A stretch of DNA of 64,000 bases. Source: Dermanyssus gallinae. Lineage: Eukaryota > Arthropoda > Arachnida > Mesostigmata > Dermanyssidae. The stretch is from NCBI GenBank assembly GCA_003439945.1, contig QVRM01006121.1, positions 1,046,239-1,110,238 of the forward strand, in the 5' to 3' direction. The notes below the pieces were generated by a model, which made no database searches, had not been told where the DNA came from, and was given only the letters and a program-made list of their open reading frames with translations. Below are positions 13,640-25,063 of this stretch, piece by piece. The stretch's first letter is position 1, and every line of letters begins with the position of its first letter. A program made the translations under genes and the position numbers.

Positions 13640-13784
13640 TCAATAATCGCCTGAAGGCAGGACCATCTGGACGATCAAGGTGCACAGTACCAACAAATGT
13701 TGTAAAAAAATCGGTTTTGCGCGTAGTTCGTCACGATAGACGACCCACTCTTTGTTTTCCCAAAAGCAAAGCGACTTTGAACTG
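13640..13784 (+). pseudogene. Possible Tc1-type transposase N-terminal relic
   Basis: The frame at about 13648-13784 reads RLKAGPSGRSRCTV, then about 16 residues and VRHDRRPT. This resembles the linker between the two helix-turn-helix subdomains of Tc1-like transposases (a GRPRKT box, then a basic helix ending in R-x-T). Only about 45 codons are readable. There is no catalytic domain and no terminal repeat nearby, so this is a weak call. Confidence 0.4.
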
Positions 13785-13799
13785 AGTCCAAAAAAAAGG

Positions 13800-14829
13800 C
13801 AGACTTTTTCCTATACTCGGCCACTCACGTCTCTATCCTTTGGACGGCCTTGCCATAGACTCGTGCTTGTGTGCGATGGAAGCGGCCTTGAAGTCCGTCT
13901 CTCGTCGTGTTGAGGACGCGTGCCCTTGTGATCTTGAAGCGATTGCCAAGCAATGAGCAGCCCGCAGCTGCGGCTATGGCGATGTTTCGTCGTCGTCGTT
14001 CGTCGCCGTTCATGGGCATGGCCGGCGACGGAAAGCGGGAGCTCGGGGGGGGGGGGGGAGGATCTATGCCGGAGTCGGCCTATAGAATGAAACGACGGCG
14101 TGAGTTTTCCTCTACAGACGCGTTCGTCCGTCGTCCGCCCTCCAGACCCCCTCACATCGTCTCTCCACTCAGTGCCCAGTCCGAGGAAGAGGAGGAATGG
14201 GGCCCAAGGTTCTGGCTCCTCTTTCGGTTGCCAGAGGCGGGGGCGGTGGTGGCGGCGGCAGTGGCGGCGGCAAAACTATAAACGGCTACCCCAAAAGCCC
14301 AGACTTTATGGCAGCCGCCGCAACCAGCCAACGCCGATCTTCAAATGCGTCGGACGCGCGCGCTCACACAAAGTTGCATCTCGTCTACGTGCTGCACGTT
14401 TGCTGCACTGTCTCGTTTGTGCACTGCCGTCGCCAGCGGCCGGCCAAACGGCAGCGCCCGGAATATAGCCTGCTACTAATAGGGGCGCTGGCGGGGGCGG
14501 CGGCAGCAGCAGCAGCAGGAATAGTAGCATTACTAGTAGTTCTAGCAGTAGCGGCAGCAGCTTGGCAGAGGCCCCTCTACTCGTAAACAGACGGGCGGCG
14601 CCCCGTCGTCGTCGTCGTCGACGTCAACATCACCAGCCGTCGTCGGATATTGTTGCAACGAACGGAAGGCCGTTGCAGCCTAGGCCAACAGCAGGCGCAA
14701 CGTTCGGCGCGCCCCCCGACTACTAGCGCTCTTACTTCTGTAAATGCGCTTTCGTCTCTTGGCAGCAAATTTCACTTTGATCGTCGTCGACACGTTGATT
14801 TCAGTGGGTGGAATTAGGAATCACTTGGC

Positions 14830-14832
<3 letters not shown>
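13800..14832. other. GC-richer island with triplet and poly-G repeats, possible exon
   Basis: Contains a G run of about 13 at 14045-14057, GGC/GGT triplets at about 14238-14271, (GCA)n at about 14496-14520 and (GTC)n at about 14603-14622. Frames at 13907-14281 and 14197-14586 have Gly, Ala, Arg and Ser tracts. The second has a less repetitive part (NGYPKSPDFMAAAATSQRR) that could be coding. No family was recognised and no splice structure could be proven. Confidence 0.3.

Positions 14833-14861
<29 letters not shown>
14833..14861. repeat. (TA)n microsatellite
   Basis: Perfect TA repeat. Confidence 0.9.
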
Positions 14862-14868
<7 letters not shown>

Positions 14869-15741
14869 ATGTATATATGGGTAAGTGTGTGTGTGTTTAC
14901 TTGCATATCATCAGCGGTGGCTAAACCGGGTCAAACTTTGACCGCGGCGGCCCGCCTGCCTGGACGTATCCAGTGTGCAGCGCTCATGCCGTTTGCCCTT
15001 TATTCAACGATAGCCTGTTTGTTTCAAGTAGAATCGAAACAAACGAGGTCACTACGCCCCCCCCCCCCCCCCCGCCTCTATCCCCCACCAAGAAACTGCG
15101 GCGTCTTTCGGAGGAATTTCGACCAAGATCAGCTCTTCGTGACACCGGATGAACCCCCTAATGAAATTATAAAGTTCTTTCGTTTTCCGAAAACGACACC
15201 TTTATAAGACTGCGGCTTAATACCAGCGATCGGATTGTTGCTAAGTGCTATATGCACAAAGGCTATCAGTCTTAACCACAAAAGTCAGTCAGAGCTTCTC
15301 AGAGGCAGACCAAGCAAACAGGCATGCTCGATGTCGAAAAGCATTAGGTCTTGGTGGGCAGGTTTTGCGGTTTCCCGATGTGTCTCCTCTATATATATAT
15401 ATATATATTGCTTTGTCTATACATTTCTGGAAACGATGCCCTCTAATTCCATCGTATTGAGGTATAGAACATTTGCTAGAGCTTGTGCAAACTTGGTGGA
15501 ACGCCAGCTAATGTTTTGACAATCTCAAGGGAGCTAGCAGGTTGACTAAGCTGATGGATTGGCACGCTGATTTCGATATGTACGTAACCCAACTGCTTTC
15601 GCATATAGGAAGAGGACTCGGCAAGTGGTATCCCGGATCGCGCATCTTTTTTAACATAGATCGAAACTTCAAACGCCTACGAGGTGACGCGTTTATATGT
15701 AAATATTTTTTTTAATATTCACTACGTTAAATATATATTTA
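14862..15741. other. Unique non-coding sequence with poly-C and short (TA)n
   Basis: A C run of about 17 lies at 15057-15073 and a short (TA)n at 15390-15409. No gene recognised. Confidence 0.5.
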
Positions 15742-15840
15742 AAATGTTCGGATTAGAAAACCCGTGACGAGACGTTCGCGCGGAGACAGTCGTTCACCCC
15801 AAGGCGCAAACATAACACAGTAATGTAAATAAAAATCATT
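15742..15840 (-). mobile_element. Dispersed repeat: retroelement tail, copy 2
   Basis: On the minus strand this about 100-bp block matches the start of the 16.2-16.5 kb insert: an AT-rich lead, a CTTGGGGTG block, CTGTCTCCGCGCGAACG and a GGGTTTTCTAATCC block. It breaks off before the Cys/His tail seen in the other copy. A truncated relic of the same family, only about 350 bp from the next copy and in the same orientation. Confidence 0.6.
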
Positions 15841-16085
15841 ATCCAAAATTCTATATACATATCAATACGTTGGAGTCATACAATAAAATAGAGTGTTCTT
15901 ACATTTTTATTTAAACGCAATAATAATCATAGCAATGAGCAAGTCAGAATAGCCTGTATTGTTGGTAGAACGGACTGAGAAAGCTAGTTAGCAACTCTGG
16001 CATTAAAACCCGTCGATTCGATTACGGCGCTACCCATGTAAGATTAGGCTAACCATTCAGAAAAACGAGTCCTCTGTCCGGACAA

Positions 16086-16665
16086 CTGGGGCTTATGCGC
16101 TAGTCATGGTTGCCATCTTCCAGGATATCGCTGGTTCGATCCCTGCGAATTTTCGCTGAGCGATGCTTATTGGGAAAAGATGATCACCCACACGACAAAT
16201 GCACAAAACACTCCAGCTTAATAATCTGCACGAACTTTGTCTGTTGGCGTTCGAGACTTTGGGAGCTGCATGCCCCCTTACGCTCAAGCTGATTCAGCGC
16301 GTAGGTAGAAGCCTTAGTGTTGCGACAGGAGACTAGAGAGCATTCAAATTCTTGCGTCACAGGCTGTCGCTCTCGACATTCAACGAGAAAATGCAGCGTC
16401 TGTTCGGGCACATTCTTGAACTGGGCTAATTCTGGACTAGAGAATCCGTAATCACACGTTCGCGCGGAGACAATTGTCCACTCCAAAGTGCTAACATAGC
16501 AAAGTTATATAAATAAATGTATATACCATACGACTGAGTGTCAATGGCCATAATTTACAAAAAAAATGCTGGCAAAACCCTAAATATCTCAACATGGCGC
16601 CTCGCTGCACTCTTTCTGCGGTTCGGAGCATGTGAGGCACGGAGGATAGTTTAGAAATCTAAATG
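16086..16665 (+). mobile_element. tRNA-like SINE family B, copy 1, interrupted
   Basis: The left part (16086-16196) matches the heads of the SINEs at 49.0 and 60.5 kb: GCGCTAGTCATGGTTG, a GGTTCGATCCC B-box-like block, then CGAATTT-TCGCTGAGCGATGCTT. The right part resumes at about 16526 with ATACGACTGAGTGTCA, TATCTCAACATG and GGAGGATAGTTTAGAA, which correspond to the 3' half of the other copies. About 330 bp of foreign sequence (16197-16525) separates the halves. Without it the SINE would be about 250 bp. Confidence 0.8.
16197..16525 (-). mobile_element. Non-LTR retroelement tail inserted in a SINE, copy 3
   Basis: This insert carries a minus-strand frame (about 16486-16184) containing CDYGFSSPELAQF, then NVPEQTLHFLVEC. 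The Cys...His-x(3)-Cys pattern with an EQTLHFL core resembles the zinc-like C-terminal tail of non-LTR ORF2 proteins (ET-x-x-H-x-L-x-x-C). The flanks are CCACACGAC at 16188-16196 and CCATACGAC at 16526-16534, a 9-bp near-identical pair consistent with a target site duplication. There is no poly-A at the element 3' end. Relatives are at 7.7 and 15.8 kb. Confidence 0.65.
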
Positions 16666-17516
16666 ACTTGCGGATGATTACTACCATAATAAACCGAATA
16701 ATTGTTTAGCCTTACAAAAATAGACAGACTGATTAGATCAGATCTGATACCTCTAACGGCGTTGAACCCGCGTTCGAGGGAACTATAAATGGGCGGCAAC
16801 CGAACCATGACCACATAAAGGTGGACACTCGAACTAATAGAAATTTGGCCCATGACAAACACATATCGATATGTCGTAAAGCCTCGTTCTGTGAAACCTG
16901 CTTGTTTTAGCCTCGACCTCAGCGAGGGGTTCTACGAATTCCCATACTTCATGAGGTGGCGCCCACGCGACTGCCCATGCGGTGCCATCCATATACGAGT
17001 TAAACTATTCCAGAGGTATGCAATTCTTGTTGCGATTTCACCTGCTGCTCCCGTGGCCGTCGCTACCAGTGCACTGGTTGAACTCGAAAGGAAGCTTCGA
17101 GGAGCTCCATGAACCACTCGACGAGAAGCACGTTGAGGTTTAATGGCGTGCCCTTCTCCGTGCGTGTCCTCCGTCCTCTGTCCGCCGACACGGCTCCTTG
17201 TTATTGAATTACTAATATATAGTGTTACCGGCCAATCCAAATGGCCATAATGACTACGGTACTGAGAACAAGAGCCCGCAACCAGAAAGCTCCGGCCACA
17301 CATTGGGGAATTGTGGGAATGCTACAGTTCCGAAGCACTCCGAAGGCGTTCGAAGGACTTGGCTATTCTGCGCACGTGAACGCTTTGAACAATTTCCTCG
17401 ATTTTACACCCTGGCTGTGCTCGAAGTTGCGACTAGAGGCCAGTAGGCTACGACGCTAGCGCCGCAGGCGCTGCGCGGTTTGATTCCTTACGGGAGTGCC
17501 ACTCGCCAAATAGGCG

Positions 17517-17547
<31 letters not shown>

Positions 17548-19543
17548 CTGATTTACTCAAAGTATAAAATCTAATGCTTTGTGTAGGGCTGCAAATTAGT
17601 GGAGGGGTCACGACGGGGAGGAAAGGATTCAAAACCTTTAAATGGCACCGATATCTAGCTGCAATCAAACAAAGTACTCGTATTGCATTCTAACTGCAAG
17701 CTCTATTGTAGGATGCAAAGCCAGATACCAATTGTCTGACGTAACGTACATTGTGCACCAATTAATAAATCACTATGATACAAGACAGCCGATAATTATC
17801 AGAGCGCCATACCGAATAATCACCGAACCATTGGACAATGGAGCTATCTATGACCGTCTGTTATTTGCAAGATGAATATGGAAGCTGCAATTATTAGGAA
17901 ACCTGTGGGAGTGTAAGCATGAATTGACATTGCGCTAAGGTATAACGAGGCCGAGGTTAACGAAATCGTGGTTTTGTGGAAGCTGAGTGCAGGACATTCT
18001 GGCGGGGCAATTTCTTTGAGTTAACCGCTTGAGCAAGAGCGGCAGACTTTGGACGCATTGAAGCAAATCCATGACACGATAACATTCTATGTCATAATAC
18101 CATTTAATAGGTTCATAGTAAAACGTTGTCTTATTTTCATGGAGCTACAATCTTTCAACGCTTAGACTCTCCTCGGGACAAAACTAGACATAAAAGAGCG
18201 AAAAGAATCGCATTAATGCAGCATCGCAATAAAACAATACAATACAAACTAATCATTTCTAACTAGCTCCTTAACAGCATGTTTAAAAAGATTGGCGGAT
18301 GTAGCTCAACAAACTTTTTTTCAAGAGCCAGGCATGCAACTCGCAGCATGTATACATGATGGTACGCGGCTTGTGTGCCGTAAATCGAAATTATCATGTG
18401 GTGAGCGTTTGATGCGAATATAGCGTTCATAGCACCATTCGGAATTACGTTAGCTTCGACTATTACGTTTAGTAGCCTTTATCCTATATAGGACGCACAT
18501 CGCATAGAACAGGTGTTACGATTCCCTTGTACATAGGAGAAAGCCTCCGGGCAGCGGAATTCCGCATGCCCGAGGTCGTTCTTCAGTAGCGAAATAAATG
18601 CCTAAAATGTTCGTGCCAGAACTTCAAAAAATTACTGCTAGTCTAGTGCCTTATAAGAGAGACACGAACATTTAGTCGTGGGCTACATAGCAGCCGTACA
18701 ACCAACTTCTGAAGGCCAGTTAATTGTGTAAAGCATCAAGGCAAAATAACAGTAATGTATCGCCTGCTTTAGCATTCATTTTAATAACGGGATTCTTCAA
18801 TCAAATGGAGTTTAGGCATAGGGTTGAATACAAGAACAGAGAACTCAACACTTCTGACTTGCACTGTCATATCTGTCAATAATCTGTCACGAAATATAGA
18901 CTTCGAAAAATATGTTATGGTCTAAAATATTATTTGACTAGCGACATGGACTTATGGGGGCTCTGGGCTAGACTAGTTGGTAGCAATGATGCAACCGTTG
19001 TGTATTTCATGCATTTCACGTTTTATTGCAGGTGCTTCCGTTATGAGCTAACCTCAGGCGACATTCATGGAAAAGTTCATATACATATATGTGCTATTAG
19101 AGCTAAATCATTACGCATTAGTTAGCTGCCTTAGCTAACATACTTGGCACGAAACCCGAATGGTCAGTTGTTGTCCATTGCGAGAGGATTTACTTAGAAG
19201 ACCTCGACATCTGAGCGCAAGCGAATGTCAGCTGATATGGTGCTGGTGAGACCAAACTACTGCTCTCTGATTCGTTCAGCTTCATCGAGTCCTTAATTAT
19301 GCTCTTAATTTTGCTTTTATTTCAACGTTGGTAATTCTAGAACCAACGGAATATTTACAAACACGTCGATGGCACGTTACTTGGTTGGCATTCGCGCCAG
19401 TTGAGCACGAAATGTAATGATTCATTGCTATCAGCGGTGTTCGTTCTTCGTTTTGTGCGTCGTTTGCAGTTGGAGACATGTTCTTGGAGTTGGAGACACA
19501 TCTTGCAATATGCTGCTATGCTTTTCCTTGTTGTATGTATATA
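16666..19543. other. Unique non-coding sequence
   Basis: About 2.9 kb without recognisable genes, containing only a short (TA)n at 17525-17547. Small frames of 60 to 120 codons show no family signatures. Confidence 0.5.
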
Positions 19544-19545
19544 TA

Positions 19546-20313
19546 CAGGGTGCTGCAGAATTTTTTATAATAGAATATACAAATTGATGAGCTCGTTAAA
19601 GCAAATATTTTTTCCAATAGAACATGGCCTCTGAGAAGTCTTGTTCGGAATGAGAGCGAAATTACTACAAATTGTGACACTAGTGAATTTGCCCGACATA
19701 AGAGCATTAAATGTTGTGTGTAAACACATCGTGTTAAAACTCTGCTTCTTTCTCTTCTGACTGATGTAAAATGACTGTGGCGACGTTCACTACCGCCGAT
19801 GTGTCGCGCGACAGCCGCAGCGCGTCATTTTTCATGCACTTAATCTGGACATGCCCTCCGAAAAATCGTAATTACTCCGCAACCACAGCTCGCATTGCCA
19901 TAAGCTTTGTACCAAAATGATCGTCATGAAATGCGCATTTGCTGAATATGTTAGCTTTGAACACGTGGGTGGTCGTAGGGTTATGATTCTGAAGTATTTG
20001 GCGTAAAAGCTAATAAAGAACTTTATTTTTGACGAATTATCTTTTAAACGACCGTGTCGCATCTTCTGACCGGCCTTATATGCCCTTCAGAAGAAGCAGT
20101 GTTTAGTTTCTGTCTAGGGGGACTGGTTGTCTCGCAACAGCACATTTTATGCTCCTATGTCGGGCAAAAACACTAGTGTCACAAATTGTAGTAATTTCGC
20201 TCTCACTCCGAAACAAGACTTCTCAGAGACCATGTTCCATTGGAAAAAAGATTTGCTTTAACGAGCTCTACAATTCCCTATTTCTATTATAAAAAAAAAT
20301 CTGCAACACGCTG
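19546..20313. mobile_element. MITE 1, 768 bp, long terminal inverted repeats
   Basis: The left arm (19546 to about 19721) starts CAGGGTGCTGCAGA. The right arm (about 20137-20313), reverse-complemented, starts CAGCGTGTTGCAGA. The two arms stay alignable for about 175 bp, sharing blocks such as GAGCTCGTTAAAGCAAAT, TCTGAGAAGTCTTGTT and GAGAGCGAAATTACTACAA. Both ends abut TA (19544-19545 and 20314-20315), the duplication expected of the Tc1/mariner superfamily. The roughly 415-bp centre has no transposase frame, so the element is non-autonomous. It is related to MITE 2 at 45.5-46.3 kb. Confidence 0.88.
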
Positions 20314-20694
20314 TATAGTAGGCGTGACAGAGTGGTCTATATAGCTTGCGATTCTCATGTAGTAATCTGTAAATTCAATCATGAGACGACGCATAATGAG
20401 TAGGTGCCGTAAACTCGTGTGTTGCCTTGATAATTCAAAAAAAGACAGGCACGCTTGTTTTATGATTATTATTATTATTATTATTCAAGCATGCCTTTAT
20501 TAAAATGAAATATTTCTTGCTCAACATCTGCGGAATAATGCGATAATGCTGTTAATTAAATAACTAGTTTACCAAGCTATAGAGTTCTAGTCATTGATAT
20601 AGGGCAATGCAGTTGATCAGCACAATATATTACAACGTAATGGTAAAGTGCTTGACTCGAGTGAAGCGCGTTTATACACTATTGAGTGCATCCA
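20314..20694. other. Non-coding spacer with short (ATT)n
   Basis: Contains (ATT)n at 20463-20485. Otherwise nothing recognised. Confidence 0.5.
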
Positions 20695-20905
20695 CGCCTT
20701 CTTTTGTTTTTAATTTTACTGAGAATTGAGTACTTGCTACTAACACCAAGATCTGCACATGTGACAGCTCCAGATTACTTTACAGCAAAATCTTTCGACG
20801 CTATCACATTACCTTCCTACTCTCTGAGTGTACCGATGCTGCACATCAGAGGTTGAGTATAAGTACAATGCTATAGCGCCATCCATTTTTGTGGCTAGTT
20901 GCTTT

Positions 20906-20936
<31 letters not shown>

Positions 20937-21060
20937 ATTCCGACTGCCATGGCCAGCGTATTGCTTTTAGATTTTTAGATCTTTCTTAGATTTTCCGTAA
21001 GGCTAATCCCGTGTACGTTTTTTTTATGTTATGGCTAATTTGTATTCCACTCCGGCACTT
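20695..21060 (-). pseudogene. 28S rRNA fragment (decayed nuclear large-subunit rRNA)
   Basis: On the minus strand the sequence contains several blocks of the animal 28S core in the right order. First is GGCCATGGCAGTCGGAATCC, next GCTAAGGAGTGTGTAACAAC, then TCACCTGCCAAAGCAACTAG and AAATGGATGGCGCT. About 90 bases on comes GAGTAGGAAGGT, and further on TGGAGCTGTC and GTGCAGATCTTGG, then TAGTAGCAAGTA. Blocks that tolerate change in living rRNA and some that do not are both altered, and the copy stops short on both sides, so it is not a working rRNA gene. Weaker matches to the preceding 28S segment extend to about 21060 (TGGAATAC...GCCA...CGGGAT). Confidence 0.85.
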
Positions 21061-21175
21061 ACCTTGTCTAAATTGGAAACCATGCAAACCAATTTAAGAG
21101 TGGCCGGTCTGGGTCTCGAACCCAGTCCTCTCGAATGTAAGGCAAAGGCTTTGACACTAAGCCTTCTTGCTTGGT
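21061..21175 (-). repeat. tRNA-like block beside the 28S fragment
   Basis: The minus strand has GGCTTAGTGTCAAAGCC, compatible with a D-arm/A-box. About 20 bases on comes CTGGGTTCGAGACCCAG, a perfect 5-bp T-stem with a 7-base TTCGAGA loop. It then reads ACCGGCCA. This looks like a tRNA-derived SINE head. The same bases can also be loosely aligned with the 28S stretch just upstream of the certain rRNA match (GAGG...GGGTCGAAACG...TCTCAAA). I cannot decide between a SINE head fused to rRNA and a continuous, very decayed 28S copy. Confidence 0.5.
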
Positions 21176-23011
21176 TCATTAAAAACAAATGTTTATACTA
21201 GAACGCAGCAGAAGAGCCTGGGCACAATGAGACCCATATAGATTATCACGTAAAACACTTGGTTTCGTAACTATGAAGCATCTAAATATAATATTAAATA
21301 CACTCAGTGATGGCTGTTACTGTTAGTTGATTGGTAAAGGCTAGTTCAGACGCGATATGTATGCTTAAGTCACGAGCAGATTCCACCACGAACACTAGTT
21401 AACAACGCTGACTGGACAGGTCTTATCAGTAGATAGTGTGGCATTCCCTTATCCGTAAATTAAGACATCGTTAGCTTTACGCTATTCACAAACGACGTCT
21501 ATAGCTATTTGTAACCTGTAAATATCAAACAAATAACCAACCCCGTTCTATTAGAACATACGTTTTTAAATGACTGGCAAACGAATTGTAGTTTTTTCAT
21601 TACTGGATAGTACTAACGCAAGACATCAGACAAATATCTTGGACAAACGAGGTCCCTGCTACCTGGCTGTGTTCACTGCCAGAAAGGAGCTAAGGATTAT
21701 TCGACTGATTCTAAAGTGGCACGTACTGGAACTGACTAGAGTTTCAGCAATTGAAAACTCAGGAACAAGTGGACTAATCACGTGACTTTGAATGATACGG
21801 GTTCGCAGGTGTTCGGACAAAGCTCCTTGAGTGTTGAAAGAACCCGTAAGCAACCCCGGCCAAGTAATCCGAGTGGCACTTGCCGCCTTTCCTAAATGGC
21901 CCATAGCACTGTTTTATGGATTTCTGGGCCATCAGAGAATGACGCTTAAGGGGGAGGTGCGTTTAGTGGGTCTTAGCGGGCCAACATCTATCCTCTAGGA
22001 TCGAATTCCACACTGCTCGAGATGGGAAGTGGGACCCTTCTCATTCCCTACTTGCAGCAATAGTACATAACCGAATTTAACCCTCCGCCATAAAAAAAAA
22101 AAAGACAAGACCTCTGGCTTTCGTCCAAGGCCCCAAGCAAGATGCCTTGAACGAAAGAGTTAGAGAGGTTTTGCGATGGAAAACTTACAACGTCATAAAG
22201 TCTTATACATTTTCACGAGCGCCTAGACAAAACGGCTTAAACTTATCAACTAATATTTTATTTAGTTTAAAACTTCATATTTATTTAAGAAAATTCAATA
22301 ATTAACACAATCAAACAGATTATTCAAGTTTCTTGTTCAGGTTTATTGTGTCCTGACAAAGATCCGACAAATGCTGAAAATCAATGTTCACTTTGTCAAG
22401 TGCGATGCACTGGCGTTTGAGGTGGTCAAACAAGAGCTTTTCAACTACCGTAAAAACTCTAGTGCACCAGACAATATGTCTGTAATTAATGATGCGGCCT
22501 CTTCCACACTTTTCGAAAACTGGAGTAATAAATGAATTATGATTGGTTATGGGTAAGTAAAGTTTGGTTCAAAGACTCTGTTCTTAAATACAGTTACCGG
22601 TTTAGGTAAAAAATAAAGGAGACATTTTGTCGGGTGTAAGCTGCATTTGGGCTGGAACGATTAGATTTTTTAGTAGCTATGTCAAAAGTTACTTCGAAAC
22701 CACCAGTTGACTCCGACCTTGGGGCTGCATCTGTAAAGGGCGTGTCGCCCATTAAAACAAAAACTGACGAAACTTAGTAGTTAGGTAAAGGCACTTGCCT
22801 CTTTTCATATCATTTAATACTAAGAGCTCACGAAGTTTAATTTAGGATAAAGTCCAGTGTCCCCTTTAGCCGCTTGTTTGTATAACAGAAAAAGGGCGCA
22901 ACGTACCGTTTGGACAGGTCGAAACTCTTCTGGTAGGCAAATGGCAAGTAGCTTTTTACAGCATAACGGCCAGACCGTTGCGAGGGAAAGCAATCTGCTA
23001 GTGAAATGAAC
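21176..23011. other. Unique non-coding sequence
   Basis: Nothing recognised. A 12-base A run lies near 22093. Confidence 0.5.
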
Positions 23012-23060
<49 letters not shown>

Positions 23061-23061
23061 T
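23012..23061. repeat. (ATT)n microsatellite
   Basis: About 16 ATT units. Confidence 0.95.
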
Positions 23062-23130
23062 AATATGTCTTAGAGCAATACAGTTGTGAGGTGTGAATGT
23101 GTATCCTCATTATTTTTATAGTGTGGCATA
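23062..23130 (-). mobile_element. Retroelement 3' UTR relic
   Basis: The block TTGTGAGGTGTGAATGTGTATCC with its flanks matches 46460-46490 (TTGTGAGGTGTGAACGTGTACTCC), which lies in the 3' region of the minus-strand element at 46.4-47.3 kb. Both copies are bordered by AT-only microsatellite. Probably a very short 3' end of the same family. Confidence 0.45.
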
Positions 23131-23148
23131 TATTAAGAATAATATAAT

Positions 23149-23158
23149 AATAATAATA

Positions 23159-23191
<33 letters not shown>
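23149..23191. repeat. (ATA)n/(TTA)n compound microsatellite
   Basis: ATA units switch to TTA units in the middle, making the array self-complementary. Confidence 0.9.
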
Positions 23192-23192
<1 letters not shown>

Positions 23193-25014
23193 GTTCCCGA
23201 GTAAACAATGTAATAAAAACAGTAAAAACCATGGATGTGGCGTTGGGCATTAACGCCAGCAACGGCATGGTGGTACTGCGATATTATTATAAAAGAAGAT
23301 CGTACTTCGTTTGGGACCCGCGTCGTGTGTTAGGAGATAGAAGCTACTTTGCCTCGAGTCAATAAGAACAGGAAAAACATGGGGTAGACGGGGGGGGGGG
23401 GGGGGCGCTTGCGGCATGCTACCGTGAGACATGACTGGCAGACAGAACAACTCTTATCATCGACTGAGTTCATCTCTCTCTCTCTCTCTCTGTCTTTGCC
23501 GCTTGGTCTGTGTTTTCTCCACATCTTCACCCCATCACGGTCACGCAAGTGTGTTCTCGGTGCCGTGTTCTAGCAGCCTGCCCCGTCGATGGCACCGCCT
23601 TGTTGTATTTGGCATACAAGTATTTGTTGAAGATGACCTGTTATTTAGTTAGGACGGAATATCGTGTCGGGGGCTGCAGACACGAGCACGATCAATATTG
23701 ACGGCCACCTAACGAGTTACGAGGCTGTTGGTTGTGATTCTGTACCAAGTGATATAGGGAGACAGAAACGGAGAACAAAATCGAAAGAAGAGAGAAGAAA
23801 CGAAAAGCGCATCTCTAAACCACCTCCAATACTAATATGTTTAGGGGTTAGCTATTTGACGGTACGAACCTCAGTTCACCGCGCTGCCCATGCCGGCACA
23901 GCAAGGCGCATACAACAAGCGGAATATGGGCCACCAGTCTACAAAGTCGAGAATGAGTCTAGCGATCCTAGTTTTAGCGAAATTGAGTCTATACGCAAAT
24001 ATAGATACGTTCGTGACGTGTCCTTCTTGTTGTAGACCTTGCATTAATCATAGGGGCGACAAGAGCTGGTAAAGGATAGAGTAAAGAAGGGGCGGCAATT
24101 TACTGCGGTTTTACGTCAGGCTGAGTCCCATACAAGATAATCTGCACAAGAAAGCCTGCAAGTGATCGTGGACCAGAAATAACGTTATTAACAAATAAAT
24201 AATACATTTAACTGCAATACGTAAATTACTTTCGGTCCATTCCTAATTCCTTGCTAAACGACCATAAACAAACTATGCTTTAAAGGAGATAAACTATGCC
24301 TATGCAAGGGTGATGTGAGCCCTCGTCGTGTGCTATTTTTCTATTTTCTATTACATGTGCTCTGGCGGATTAAATGTAGCCAATTAACGATCGCTGGACG
24401 ACCAAACATAAAGAACATATTTAAGAAGACTGGCCTCGAAGAGAGAATGTGTTGCGCCGGAACCGATCTTCCGAATTCCGAGTGCCTGAATCGCCGGTCA
24501 TCACTTCCATTACGATACATCATATTACTGTCCTTAATATGATTGACGGTTATCTCGTCGGAAGGATACAGCTGAGGTTCCATGAGTGGTTGTATCCCGT
24601 TGCGATTGCACGTGATCTCTGTTGCTAAGATTGCTGATTTGGATTACAGTTTGCAAATGAAAGCATATACCCACATATGGAAAACGTGCATGATTTTTCT
24701 CCTAAACTGTCTCGATTATCTCTAGATTAGCCGTTTCCTTGTCTTGTCACTTTGCAAAGCTGCTCGGGAGGGCGCTGTACTGGTGTAGGGCTCTCCTCGG
24801 GGAAATGTATTGTACAGAGAGAAGATGTCTGGCCCAATTTAAAGCTCAGGGTTCCCTCGTGTGCTGTTTTGTCTGCACATATACGCACGCGTAATTGCCG
24901 ACCGTGGGAACGAGGGCACTTTTACCATATTCATCGAGAACAATACGCGCCAGCCAATTTAAAAATAGCATATACCGGACGTGTTGGTGCCCTTTTTCTT
25001 ATAGTAGCTTAAAT
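23192..25014. other. Unique sequence with poly-G and (CT)n
   Basis: A G run of about 16 lies at 23390-23405 and (CT)n at 23472-23491. No gene recognised. Confidence 0.5.
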
Positions 25015-25015
25015 T

Positions 25016-25062
<47 letters not shown>
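25015..25062. repeat. (CA)n(TA)n compound microsatellite
   Basis: Six CA units followed by TA units. Confidence 0.95.

Positions 25063-25063
<1 letters not shown>

Noticed and set aside
14197..14586. Gly/Ala-rich plus-strand frame with a hydrophobic C-terminus
   Set aside because: The hydrophobic part is an imperfect GCA/GTA repeat; only about 40 residues look non-repetitive, not enough to call a gene.
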